A stretch of 34,775 bases of DNA from Planctomycetaceae bacterium (GTDB lineage: Bacteria; Planctomycetota; Planctomycetia; Planctomycetales; Planctomycetaceae): NCBI GenBank assembly GCA_015485495.1, contig WFTL01000110.1, forward strand, positions 1 to 34,775, in the 5' to 3' direction. The notes beneath the pieces were generated by a model. The model was not told where the DNA came from, searched no databases, and was given only the letters and a program-made list of their open reading frames with translations. The translations under genes and the position numbers were made by a program. Shown here piece after piece: positions 1 through 7,363 of the stretch (position 1 is its first letter; each line of letters starts with the position of its first letter).

Positions 1-85
1 ACGTCACACCATGGTCGTGAAACGTGCGAAAGCAGGATGCGGAGGGACCGGGCAGCGGACAGACCTTTCGAAAAGGGAGGGAACA

Positions 86-748
86 TCAGCCAGGCCGGAC
101 GGCACTGTACAGCACCATGGTGCCAAACATCGTACTGAACGACTGTCGCTGCTGCACCTGGTCGAATCCGGCCTGCTGAAACAGAGGAATCAGACGTCCT
201 GTGACGTTGTCACGTGTATTCCGGAAGCCATCAAGCATCTGGATGGACAGAAACAGCCCCCGCATCAGAAGGCTGCCGGCAGGTCCCCAGTCGGCGACAT
301 GCAGTTCGGCACCGGGGCTGAGAACGCGAAACAGTTCTCTGGCGGTTCGCTGTTTGTCTTCCCAGGACAGGTGATGAAAAAACAGGCTCGACACCGCCCG
401 GTCGAACAGACCGTCTGGATATGGCAGATCGAACGACAGTGCCTGGTCGAACTGAGCCGTCACACCGGCACGGCGGGCCTTGCGCGCGGCCAGGGCCAGC
501 ACGGCCGGATCCCCGTCCACTCCCGTGATGTCAGCTTCAGGATGACGGCGACCGATCCACATGGCCAGTGTTCCTGTTCCACAGGCCAGATCGAGAACCC
601 GGTGATTCGGCCGGATGTCGGCCTGATGAATGAGTGCCTGTTTGAAGGTGCGTTCACGCGTGGTGGCACCGATCACCACATCGTAAAACGGAGTCAGCCA
701 GTGATATCCGAGAGCCGGGACGTAATCGGTCGTTGGAGGCTGTTTCAT
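86..748 (-). CDS. class I SAM-dependent methyltransferase
   Basis: A 220-residue cytosolic protein with the Rossmann-type methyltransferase signature. Motif I is VLDLACGTGTLA at about residues 45-56, followed by the acidic end of strand 2 (ITGVDGDP) that would bind the SAM ribose. A post-motif segment FDRAVSSLFFHHL and a LSPGAELHVADWG strand follow, as in the Methyltransf_11/25 groups. The start was chosen at 746-748 because this ATG overlaps the dapF stop as ATGA and the preceding frame has no conserved content; the open frame continues upstream only as a dapF shadow. It is the last gene of the minus-strand run. The substrate cannot be told from sequence: ubiquinone/menaquinone-type C-methyltransferases and small-molecule methyltransferases share this fold. 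The coupling to dapF suggests co-expression rather than a role in lysine synthesis. Confidence 0.85.
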   Translation of the reverse strand: MKQPPTTDYVPALGYHWLTPFYDVVIGATTRERTFKQALIHQADIRPNHRVLDLACGTGTLAMWIGRRHPEADITGVDGDPAVLALAARKARRAGVTAQFDQALSFDLPYPDGLFDRAVSSLFFHHLSWEDKQRTARELFRVLSPGAELHVADWGPAGSLLMRGLFLSIQMLDGFRNTRDNVTGRLIPLFQQAGFDQVQQRQSFSTMFGTMVLYSAVRPG

Positions 749-1644
749 GGGGATTTCACGGTCTGCTGCGAGAGTGTCTGATGCGGTGATGATGGTGTGC
801 CTGCGGGCAAACTGTCCGGCGGGACGGCGAACTGTCCCGTGAAGCAGACATCGGCCGGTCCGGTCAGATGCACGTTTCCGGATGATTTCTGTTCGACGGA
901 AAGCGTCCCGCCGGCGAATTCGATGTGCCAGGTTTCTTCCGGCCGGGCGATGCCGCTGCGGATGGCGGCTGCCAGCACGGCACAGGCACCGGACCCGCAT
1001 GACGGGGTTTCTCCACATCCGCGTTCCCGGACGCGCACCCGGATGCGGCCGGGAGCCGTGGGAACAGCCAGTTCCACGTTCGTGTCTGTCCGGGCGTCGC
1101 TGCTGTCCGACAGAGCGGATGTTATGAACGACACGGTTGAATTCGACAGGTCGTCGACAAACACGACCGTGTGGAGGTTTCCTGTGTCCACGTTCCACAC
1201 GGAACGGACCTGTCCGTCGGGAAATCGTCGCGAGGCGCCGCGTTCATCGGTCAGCACCTGAGCGGGACCCATATTCACAGTGGCGTGCCCACCGGTTTCC
1301 GTGAGCCCGATCGGTGCGGCCTGGACGATGCGGTCGGAGAATCGCATGCGGCAGGAATCCGTGATGTGGCGGCTGCGGTGCATCCACACGGCGACGCAGC
1401 GGGCGCCGTTGCCGCACATGGCGGCTGCCGAACCGTCTGCATTGCGAATTTCCACGTCCACGTCTGCAGCGGCATCTGCCGGAGGACGCAGAAACAGGAC
1501 TCCATCGGCACCGATGTGTCGGCGGCGGCAGCAGATGCGCGACGCCAGGTCGGCCGAACTGGCGGGCAGAGACGCGGAGAAGCCGTCCAGCAGAATGAAA
1601 TCATTCTGTGTGGCGTGCATCTTGATGAACGGGTGAAGCGCCAC
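745..1644 (-). CDS. dapF: diaminopimelate epimerase
   Basis: Interconverts LL- and meso-diaminopimelate, the step giving the meso-DAP used for lysine and, where present, peptidoglycan. The 299-residue protein shows both halves of the DapF fold. The first catalytic cysteine is Cys77 in AAMCGNGARC and the second is Cys216 in ETPSCGSGACA. The entry HATQNDFILLDG corresponds to the family's MHGLGNDFVVID start, and GNLHTVVFVDD to the usual GNPHAVLFVDD. The start codon is GTG at 1642-1644, supported by a CAGGAG ribosome site 9 nt upstream; an ATG eight codons further in (MHATQ) is less likely. It lies 24 nt after the sigma-54 activator gene and overlaps the methyltransferase start (ATGA), so it is probably translated from the same mRNA. 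Confidence 0.95.
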   Translation of the reverse strand: MALHPFIKMHATQNDFILLDGFSASLPASSADLASRICCRRRHIGADGVLFLRPPADAAADVDVEIRNADGSAAAMCGNGARCVAVWMHRSRHITDSCRMRFSDRIVQAAPIGLTETGGHATVNMGPAQVLTDERGASRRFPDGQVRSVWNVDTGNLHTVVFVDDLSNSTVSFITSALSDSSDARTDTNVELAVPTAPGRIRVRVRERGCGETPSCGSGACAVLAAAIRSGIARPEETWHIEFAGGTLSVEQKSSGNVHLTGPADVCFTGQFAVPPDSLPAGTPSSPHQTLSQQTVKSP

Positions 1645-1668
1645 GCTGAGGAACTCCTGAAGCCGGCA

Positions 1669-3084
1669 TCATTTCAGACCGTATTCCTTGATCTTCCGGT
1701 AGATGGTTCGTTCTCCTTTTCCCAGGAGGCGGGCGGCTTCTTCCCGGTTGCCGTCTGTCAGATCCAGCGCCCGCTGAATGTAATATTTTTCGACTTCGTC
1801 CAGTGGTCGGCCGATGAGGGAGTCGGCTCCGGCCGGTCCCCGGTCCGTTCCGTCGCTGCCTTCGCCGGTGACCAGTCGGGCGATCTCCGGAGGCAGTCCG
1901 TCGACATCCAGCAGTCCGTCCGTGTCTGTCACCAGCATGCTTTCGATGGTATTGCGGAGCTGGCGGATGTTGCCCGGCCAGTGGTAGCTGAGCATGGCGC
2001 GGCGGGCGGCGCGGGAAAAGCCCTGGACTTCGCGTCCGGTCTGCCGGGACAGCACCTTCAGGAAATGATCCATCAGCAGCGGGATGTCGCCGGGGCGTTC
2101 CCGCAGCGGCGGCAGTTCGATATTGACGACATTCAGCCGGTAGTAGAGATCTTCGCGGAAACTGCCTTCCTCGACCATTTTTTTCAGATTGGCATTGGTG
2201 GCGGCCACCAGCCGGACGTTGATATCGAATTCCTCGTTGGCTCCCAGCCGTGTGACCCGCCGTTCTTCCAGGACGCGCAGCAGTTTGATCTGGGTTTCCA
2301 TGGGCATTTCGCCGACTTCATCCAGAAACAGTGTGCCTCCATTGGCATGTTCGAACTTGCCGATTCGGCGGCCGACGGCCCCTGTGAAGGCTCCCTGTTC
2401 GTGCCCGAACAGTTCGCTTTCCAGGATGCTGGCAGGCAGGGCGGAGATGTTGAGCGGTACGAAGGGTTTGGATTTTCGCGGGCTGTTCTGATGCAGCGCC
2501 CGGGCGACCAGTTCTTTTCCGGTGCCGTTTTCTCCCTGAATGAGCACGGTGCTGTCGGTGGGAGCCACGTTTTTCAGGATTTCGATGATGCGGTGCATCT
2601 GCGGGCTGTTGCCGATGACGCCTTCGAACCCGAATCGTTCTTCCAGAGACCGGCGGAGTTCCGCGTTGCGGCGAATGAGCCGCAGCCGGGCGGATGCCTT
2701 TTCGACGGCGGAGCGGAGTTCGGTGATGTCCAGCGGTTTGGTCAGATACGTATAGGCTCCGTGCTGCATGGCCGTGACGGCGGATGCGATCGATCCGTGT
2801 CCGGTGAGCACAATGACTTCCGCATCCGGGAGTTCTTCCCGGGCCAGCCGCAGAATTTCCAGACCGTCAACCGTTCCCATCCGCAGGTCCGTGACAATCA
2901 CATCCCAGGATTCACTGGAAATGAGGGCCAGGCCGCGTTCGCCGGAGGAGGCCACCTGGCATTCGCAGTTGATTCGGCTGAGGCTTTCCGCGACCGCCTG
3001 GGCATGACTTTCGTCGTCATCGACGACCAGAACACGGACAGGGACGGTCGTCAGGTCCGGAGGTTCAGGAGATTCGCTGCTCAT
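1669..3084 (-). CDS. NtrC-type sigma-54-dependent response regulator
   Basis: A 471-residue transcription activator with three domains in the usual order. The receiver domain (about 16-130) has acidic residues DDD at 22-24, phospho-acceptor Asp66 (VIVTDLRMG) and Lys116 (TKPLD). The AAA+ domain (about 155-390) carries Walker A GENGTGKE at 184-191, the sigma-54 contact loop GAFTGA at 231-236 and Walker [11 protein letters not shown] near 251-260. A Fis-type helix-turn-helix (about 428-471) reads [23 protein letters not shown]. The intact GAFTGA loop predicts activation of sigma-54 promoters after phosphorylation. It follows the histidine kinase gene by 77 nt and the two are very likely a pair. 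The regulated genes are not visible here. The degenerate Shine-Dalgarno is typical of this genome. Confidence 0.93.
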   Translation of the reverse strand: MSSESPEPPDLTTVPVRVLVVDDDESHAQAVAESLSRINCECQVASSGERGLALISSESWDVIVTDLRMGTVDGLEILRLAREELPDAEVIVLTGHGSIASAVTAMQHGAYTYLTKPLDITELRSAVEKASARLRLIRRNAELRRSLEERFGFEGVIGNSPQMHRIIEILKNVAPTDSTVLIQGENGTGKELVARALHQNSPRKSKPFVPLNISALPASILESELFGHEQGAFTGAVGRRIGKFEHANGGTLFLDEVGEMPMETQIKLLRVLEERRVTRLGANEEFDINVRLVAATNANLKKMVEEGSFREDLYYRLNVVNIELPPLRERPGDIPLLMDHFLKVLSRQTGREVQGFSRAARRAMLSYHWPGNIRQLRNTIESMLVTDTDGLLDVDGLPPEIARLVTGEGSDGTDRGPAGADSLIGRPLDEVEKYYIQRALDLTDGNREEAARLLGKGERTIYRKIKEYGLK

Positions 3085-3161
3085 AAAGATCGCTTGTCCG
3101 CTCGGACAGACAGTGCAGGGATCCGGTCGACCGCCGGTCCGGAACGCCGGCGGAAGGTCGG

Positions 3162-3881
3162 TCAGAGGTTATCCGGAGGCAGGGCCACTGTGAACCGCGT
3201 TCCTCTTCCCGGTGCGCTGTCGCATGAGATGGTTCCGTTGTGAGCTTCGATGATACGTCTCACGGTCGGCAATCCCAGTCCGCTGCCTTCGGAACGCGTG
3301 GAAAAAAACGCCTGGAACATCCGTTCGGTGGTGGGGGCATCCATGCCGTGACCGGTGTCGATGACTTCCAGAATCACCTGGCCGTCCCGCTGCGTCGTGA
3401 TGAATTCCAGTGTTCCGCCGTCCGGCATGGCCTGCAGGGCGTTGCGACCCAGATTGGTGAGGACCTGCCGAAACAGGGCTTCATCAAGCCGCACATCCGG
3501 GAGATTGGCGTCCAGATGGGGGCTGACCTGAACATTCTGTTCCGAAGCGGCCGGTTCGATGAATTCCACGTAGCTGCGAACGGTGTCGTTGAGGCTGTGC
3601 CGTTCGAGCCGGGGTTCTCCGGCCCTGGCGAACTGCAGGAACGCGTTCAGGATTTCTTCAAGCTGATGGCATTCTTTCTGAAGCTGCCGGACGCGGGCCA
3701 GCATTCGCCCGGCCCGCGCCGACTCTTCTTCCGCAAGATCTTCTCCCAGCAGTTCCAGATGCATTCCGATCGTCGAGAGCGGGTTGCGGATTTCATGGGC
3801 CAGTCCGCCGGCCAGAGTGGCCAGTTCGGTGTTCTGAGCCTGCAGCCGCTGCCGTTCTGATCCTGCCAGGTCGGATTCCAT
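3162..3881 (-). CDS. sensor-less NtrB-like histidine kinase
   Basis: A compact 239-residue kinase that begins almost at the HisKA domain. The phospho-acceptor is His29 in [12 protein letters not shown]. The ATP-binding domain follows, with N box [11 protein letters not shown]1 box DTGHGM, F box [13 protein letters not shown] and the terminal [10 protein letters not shown] strand. No membrane segment or PAS/GAF input domain is present. The N-terminal 25 residues are a probable coiled coil ([18 protein letters not shown]), so the signal must come from a partner protein or the cytosol. The start ATG lies 3 nt downstream of the pnp stop and has no recognisable ribosome site, which suggests translational coupling to pnp. 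The NtrC-like regulator immediately downstream is the likely phosphotransfer partner. Confidence 0.9.
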   Translation of the reverse strand: MESDLAGSERQRLQAQNTELATLAGGLAHEIRNPLSTIGMHLELLGEDLAEEESARAGRMLARVRQLQKECHQLEEILNAFLQFARAGEPRLERHSLNDTVRSYVEFIEPAASEQNVQVSPHLDANLPDVRLDEALFRQVLTNLGRNALQAMPDGGTLEFITTQRDGQVILEVIDTGHGMDAPTTERMFQAFFSTRSEGSGLGLPTVRRIIEAHNGTISCDSAPGRGTRFTVALPPDNL

Positions 3882-3884
3882 CGG

Positions 3885-6011
3885 TCAGAATCCGACATCT
3901 TCGTCATCGTCGTCGGTGCCTCCCTGAGCGAGGACGGCCTTGCGGGACAGTTTGACGCGGTTCTGGTCATCCACGGCGATGACCTTCACATCCATGACAT
4001 CGCCGATGCTGCACACGTCGTTGACGTTCTTGACGAATCCGTCGGACAGTTCGCTGATATGGCACAGTCCGTCCTTGCCGGGAGCGATCTCAATGAAGGC
4101 TCCAAAATCCTTGATCGACGTGACGCGGCCGTTGTACACCCGTCCGACCTGGATTTCTTCGGTGAGCGCTTCGACCCGGGCCAGCGCTGCATCGGCGGCG
4201 GCCGCATTGTCGCCTGAGATCGTGACTGTTCCGTCTTCGGCGATGTCGATCTGCGCACCGGTTTCTTCCTGGATGGCACGAATCGTTTTGCCGCCCGGAC
4301 CGATCAGCAGGCCGATCTTTTCGGGGTTGATCGAGGTCTGGACCAGTCGCGGCGCGGTGGCGGAAATCTCCGGACGGGGCCGGCGAATCGTTCGCAGCAT
4401 CGTTTTCAGAAGGGATTTCCGGGCGATCAGAGCCTGCTGAAGCGTTTCCCGGATGATCTGTTCGCTGATCCCGTCGTTTTTCAGGTCGAGCTGAATTCCG
4501 GTGACGCCGCGTCCTGTCCCGGCCACCTTGAAGTCCATTTCACCGAAATGGTCTTCGTCTCCCATGATGTCGGTGAGCAGAATATGTCGGTCGCCGTCCT
4601 GGACCAGTCCGATGGAGATTCCGGCCACCGGCTGACGGATGGGGACTCCGGCATCCATCAGCGACAGCGTCGCACTGCAGACCGATGCCATGGAACTGCT
4701 GCCGTTCGATTCGAGAATGTCGGAAATCACGCGAATCGTGTAGGGGAATTTTTCTTCTGCCGGAATCACGGGCTGCAGGGATCGCTGCGCCAGGCAGCCG
4801 TGACCGATTTCCCGGCGTCCGGGGCCGCGGATCGGCCGGCATTCCCCGACGGAAAACGATGGGAAGTAATAATGCAGCATGAACCGATCGGACGTTTCTC
4901 CGAACAGACTGTCGCTGCGCTGCTGATCGCGTGTCGTGCCCAGGGCCACGGTGGCCAGAGACTGCGTTTCGCCTCGTGTGAACACGGCCGAACCGTGCAC
5001 CTTTGGAATTCGGGACACTTCGCAGCTCACCGGACGCAGTTCATCGGGAGCCCGCCCGTCGAGTCGCTGGCCGTTCAGAAGAAGATCGCGGACAACCTTC
5101 GCTTCCAGATGATAGAACGCGTCGCCGAACTGAGCCCGCGTGAGTCCGTCACTTGTTTCTTCGGCGTCATCAGGAAAGTATTTTTCCAGCAGTTCGGCCC
5201 GCAGCGCCCGGACCGCTTCGGCTCGTTCGGCCTTCTGGCCGGCCGTCTTGGCCTGCCGGAGCGCATCCCAGGCTTCTTTCTCAAGCAGGGCATCGAACGG
5301 GTTTTCCGGCGGTGGTTCCGGTTCCGGACGTTCGATACCGCGCTGACGGACCAGTTCGTCCTGGAGTTCGCACAGGGTGCGGACATGTTCGTGGCCGAAC
5401 ATGATGGCATCGGCCATTTCTTCTTCGGGGAGCTGATCGGCGAATCCTTCGATCATCAGCACGGCCTCTTTGGAACCGGCCACGATCAGGTCCAGACTGC
5501 TTGCCGCCTGCTGCTGCACGGTCGGCATGAGAATCAGTTCGCCGTCGATCAGTCCGACCCGCACGGCGGCGATCGGACCGCGAAACGGCATGCCGGAAAC
5601 CATCAAAGCCGCACTGGCCCCGGTGATGCTCAGCACGTCCGGATCGTTTTCTCCGTCCACGGACATCACGTTCGACATCACCTGGACTTCGTCGCGAAAT
5701 CCGTCGGGGAACAGAGGCCGGATGGGCCGGTCCGTCAGGCGGCAGGTGAGGATTTCCCGGGTGGTCGGACGGCCTTCCCGTTTCAGATACCCGCCCGCAA
5801 ACTTTCCGGCGGCTGCGAACCGTTCCCGGTAATCCACCGTCAGCGGAAAGAAGTTCGTTCCTGGCCGCGACGGGCCTGTCTGAGCGGCCACAAAAACGCT
5901 CGTTTCCCCAAACTGAATCATCACAGCTCCGCTGGCCTGTCTGGCCAGCTGGCCGGAGTTCAGTGAGAGCGTTCGTCCTCCGAATTCACAGTCGACAGTG
6001 ACACTTTTCAC
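3885..6011 (-). CDS. pnp: polyribonucleotide nucleotidyltransferase (PNPase)
   Basis: Phosphorolytic 3'-5' exoribonuclease of mRNA decay; 708 residues, full length for the family. Domains in order: RNase PH-like 1 (about 12-145, with PLTVDYRERFAAAGKFAGGY and LTDRPIRPLFP), an all-helical linker with a Pro/Glu- and Lys/Arg-rich stretch (about 150-310), RNase PH-like 2 (about 320-480, catalytic segment LLTDIMGDEDHFGEMDFKVA), KH domain (GPGGKTIRAI near 565-575) and S1 domain (RVYNGRVTSIKDFGAFIEI, about 620-690). It ends in an acidic tail (DDDDED). The start is GTG at 6009-6011 with AAGGA about 7 nt upstream. It lies downstream of rpsO in the classical rpsO-pnp order and is followed after 3 nt by a histidine kinase gene, an unusual partner. 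Confidence 0.97.
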   Translation of the reverse strand: MKSVTVDCEFGGRTLSLNSGQLARQASGAVMIQFGETSVFVAAQTGPSRPGTNFFPLTVDYRERFAAAGKFAGGYLKREGRPTTREILTCRLTDRPIRPLFPDGFRDEVQVMSNVMSVDGENDPDVLSITGASAALMVSGMPFRGPIAAVRVGLIDGELILMPTVQQQAASSLDLIVAGSKEAVLMIEGFADQLPEEEMADAIMFGHEHVRTLCELQDELVRQRGIERPEPEPPPENPFDALLEKEAWDALRQAKTAGQKAERAEAVRALRAELLEKYFPDDAEETSDGLTRAQFGDAFYHLEAKVVRDLLLNGQRLDGRAPDELRPVSCEVSRIPKVHGSAVFTRGETQSLATVALGTTRDQQRSDSLFGETSDRFMLHYYFPSFSVGECRPIRGPGRREIGHGCLAQRSLQPVIPAEEKFPYTIRVISDILESNGSSSMASVCSATLSLMDAGVPIRQPVAGISIGLVQDGDRHILLTDIMGDEDHFGEMDFKVAGTGRGVTGIQLDLKNDGISEQIIRETLQQALIARKSLLKTMLRTIRRPRPEISATAPRLVQTSINPEKIGLLIGPGGKTIRAIQEETGAQIDIAEDGTVTISGDNAAAADAALARVEALTEEIQVGRVYNGRVTSIKDFGAFIEIAPGKDGLCHISELSDGFVKNVNDVCSIGDVMDVKVIAVDDQNRVKLSRKAVLAQGGTDDDDEDVGF

Positions 6012-6484
6012 GATCAGTTCCTTACCCGGCCCGGCCGGATCAAAGACTGCCTGATCGCAGAACTTCTGTTACACGGTGTGTCGCACGCAAAGCAACTTTA
6101 CGGCATCAGGATCGCAAGCCATGCACCGCTCGGGGGGCATTCAGGACGTGAACGCACACGTCCGGTCCGCAGCATGGTGTTCCGGCAGAAAGCCGCACCG
6201 GCTGAAGCCGTTTCCACTGCGTCAGCAGCAACGCCTGCAATTTCCGACAACTCCAAAGTCGCCCCAGGCGGCGGCACTCCGCGACAGACCTGCGGCAGCA
6301 GTCAGCAACAAAAAAACACAACCTGTTCAGATACCCGTTCCCGGACCAGCAGCCAGGTCGTCATCTGCTGACGACACCCGTCAGGCTGCTGACGGAGTCC
6401 GGAGATTCCCGACCGCACACGCGGTCCGCGAAATCAATGAATCAGGGCGCCGCAGAATTCCTGACAGCCGCGACGCCCCTGTTT
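6012..6484. other. rpsO-pnp intergenic spacer, no gene
   Basis: This 473-nt spacer has short frames on both strands but none with a recognisable domain, so I treat it as non-coding. Read on the minus strand (the transcribed direction of rpsO and pnp), it contains two tandem hairpins at 6357-6395, a run of seven T at 6316-6310, and then the pnp leader with an AAGGA ribosome site. I found no convincing independent pnp promoter, though a weak one cannot be excluded. Confidence 0.6.
6357..6395 (-). promoter_or_regulatory. tandem hairpins in the rpsO-pnp spacer
   Basis: On the minus strand, arm A (CCGTCAG, 6395-6389) pairs perfectly with arm B (CTGACGG, 6384-6378) over a 4-nt loop. Two nucleotides later arm C (GTCGTCA, 6375-6369) pairs perfectly with arm D (TGACGAC, 6363-6357) over a 5-nt loop. 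Arms B and C can instead pair with each other (CTGACG with CGTCAG, 5-nt loop). The first hairpin could act as an rpsO terminator. In E. coli the equivalent spacer carries a terminator and an RNase III-cleaved stem used in PNPase autoregulation. A similar role here is inference. Confidence 0.5.
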
Positions 6485-6754
6485 CTACTTTCGAATTCCC
6501 AGCCGGCCGATAATGTCCAGATACTGTTCCGGAGCCCGGGACTTCAGATAGTCCAGCAGCCGCCGGCGGCGACTGACCATGGCCAGCAGTCCGCGACGGC
6601 TGGAATGGTCCTTCCGGTGAACTTTCAGATGTTCCGTCAGACTCTGAATCTGATGCGTCAGGACAGCAATCTGTACCTGGGGCGATCCCGTATCCGTTTC
6701 GCTTTGCCCGTACTCTTTGATCAGACGCTGTTTGGTTTCTGCTGAAATCGCCAT
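6485..6754 (-). CDS. rpsO: 30S ribosomal protein S15
   Basis: 89 residues, exactly the family length. It binds 16S rRNA early in assembly of the small-subunit platform. The conserved run is easily read: [20 protein letters not shown] near residues 14-33, [18 protein letters not shown] near 38-55, and the closing [28 protein letters not shown]. The ATG at 6752-6754 gives the canonical N terminus [12 protein letters not shown]. Only a weak ribosome site (GGAT) precedes it. It heads the run rpsO-pnp-kinase-regulator-dapF and has a well-formed promoter about 190 nt upstream, leaving a leader long enough for the S15 autoregulation known in other bacteria, though the binding fold cannot be judged by eye. 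Confidence 0.97.
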   Translation of the reverse strand: MAISAETKQRLIKEYGQSETDTGSPQVQIAVLTHQIQSLTEHLKVHRKDHSSRRGLLAMVSRRRRLLDYLKSRAPEQYLDIIGRLGIRK

Positions 6755-7363
6755 CAGACTGGATCCATCGGTTTCTGCGGGGTGAACGATGGCTCGACTG
6801 TGCGAACCTTCGAGGCCCTGAAACGCAGAAAAGACCGTGTTTTCGAACTGGAGCCGCAGGAAGGAAGATTCCCGGGCCGCCGCACCTGCCTTTTCAGCAG
6901 GCCGCCATTTTGCATCCCATTGCTTTCAGGAATTCGCGGGATTGTATCGCTGATTGCCGGCAGATCAATCCCCATCGGTCGCGATGTCGGTCTTTCTCAC
7001 AGCCGACAGTGGCGGCCGGCAGCCGGAAAGGCGGGTGTCGCGGCGCACGGCGGGCAGCCGGCAGCAGTTCCCGACAGACCGGACATGGTCGACCGCCGGG
7101 ATGAATGCGTTCCTGTCGTTTTCCGAAACAGGGGGCTGGCTGTGGCAGAATCGGTTTTCTGGCGGATTCGACGTTCGTTTTGCAGAGCGGCTTCGCGATG
7201 CGGATGGGACGGGTATGAGAGAGTTCCCGACAGCGGCCGTTCGGCGTTGATTTTGAACTTTCTGAGCGATAGGGTCGGACAGACGGATCCGGGGGACTGC
7301 AGAGGCCTGATGGGGATTTCAGGACGTTTTTCGCCGCAGTTCGATGTGCGTTCTTGAGAGTTC
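6755..7363. other. divergent rpsO / MMPL intergenic region
   Basis: A 609-nt non-coding stretch between divergently transcribed genes. The minus-strand half holds the rpsO promoter (6941-6968) and its leader. Open frames on both strands (for example one spanning 6782-7357) have no recognisable domain and an amino-acid make-up expected of random GC-rich DNA. I could not find a convincing promoter for the MMPL gene and no tRNA-like sequence is visible. Confidence 0.55.
6941..6968 (-). promoter_or_regulatory. sigma-70-type promoter for rpsO
   Basis: On the minus strand a -35 element TTGATC (6968-6963) and a -10 element TACAAT (6946-6941) are separated by 16 nt. Matches are 4/6 and 5/6 to the consensus. 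Transcription would start near 6934, giving a leader of about 180 nt before the rpsO ATG. No competing promoter of equal quality is visible closer to the gene. Confidence 0.55.

Noticed and set aside
1171-3243. Long plus-strand reading frame antisense to dapF and the sigma-54 regulator gene
   Set aside because: It covers well-identified genes on the other strand, has no domain, and is explained by GC-rich codon use leaving few stops.
6782-7357. Plus-strand frame of 191 codons in the rpsO/MMPL spacer
   Set aside because: No motif or ribosome site, and it overlaps the rpsO promoter and leader.
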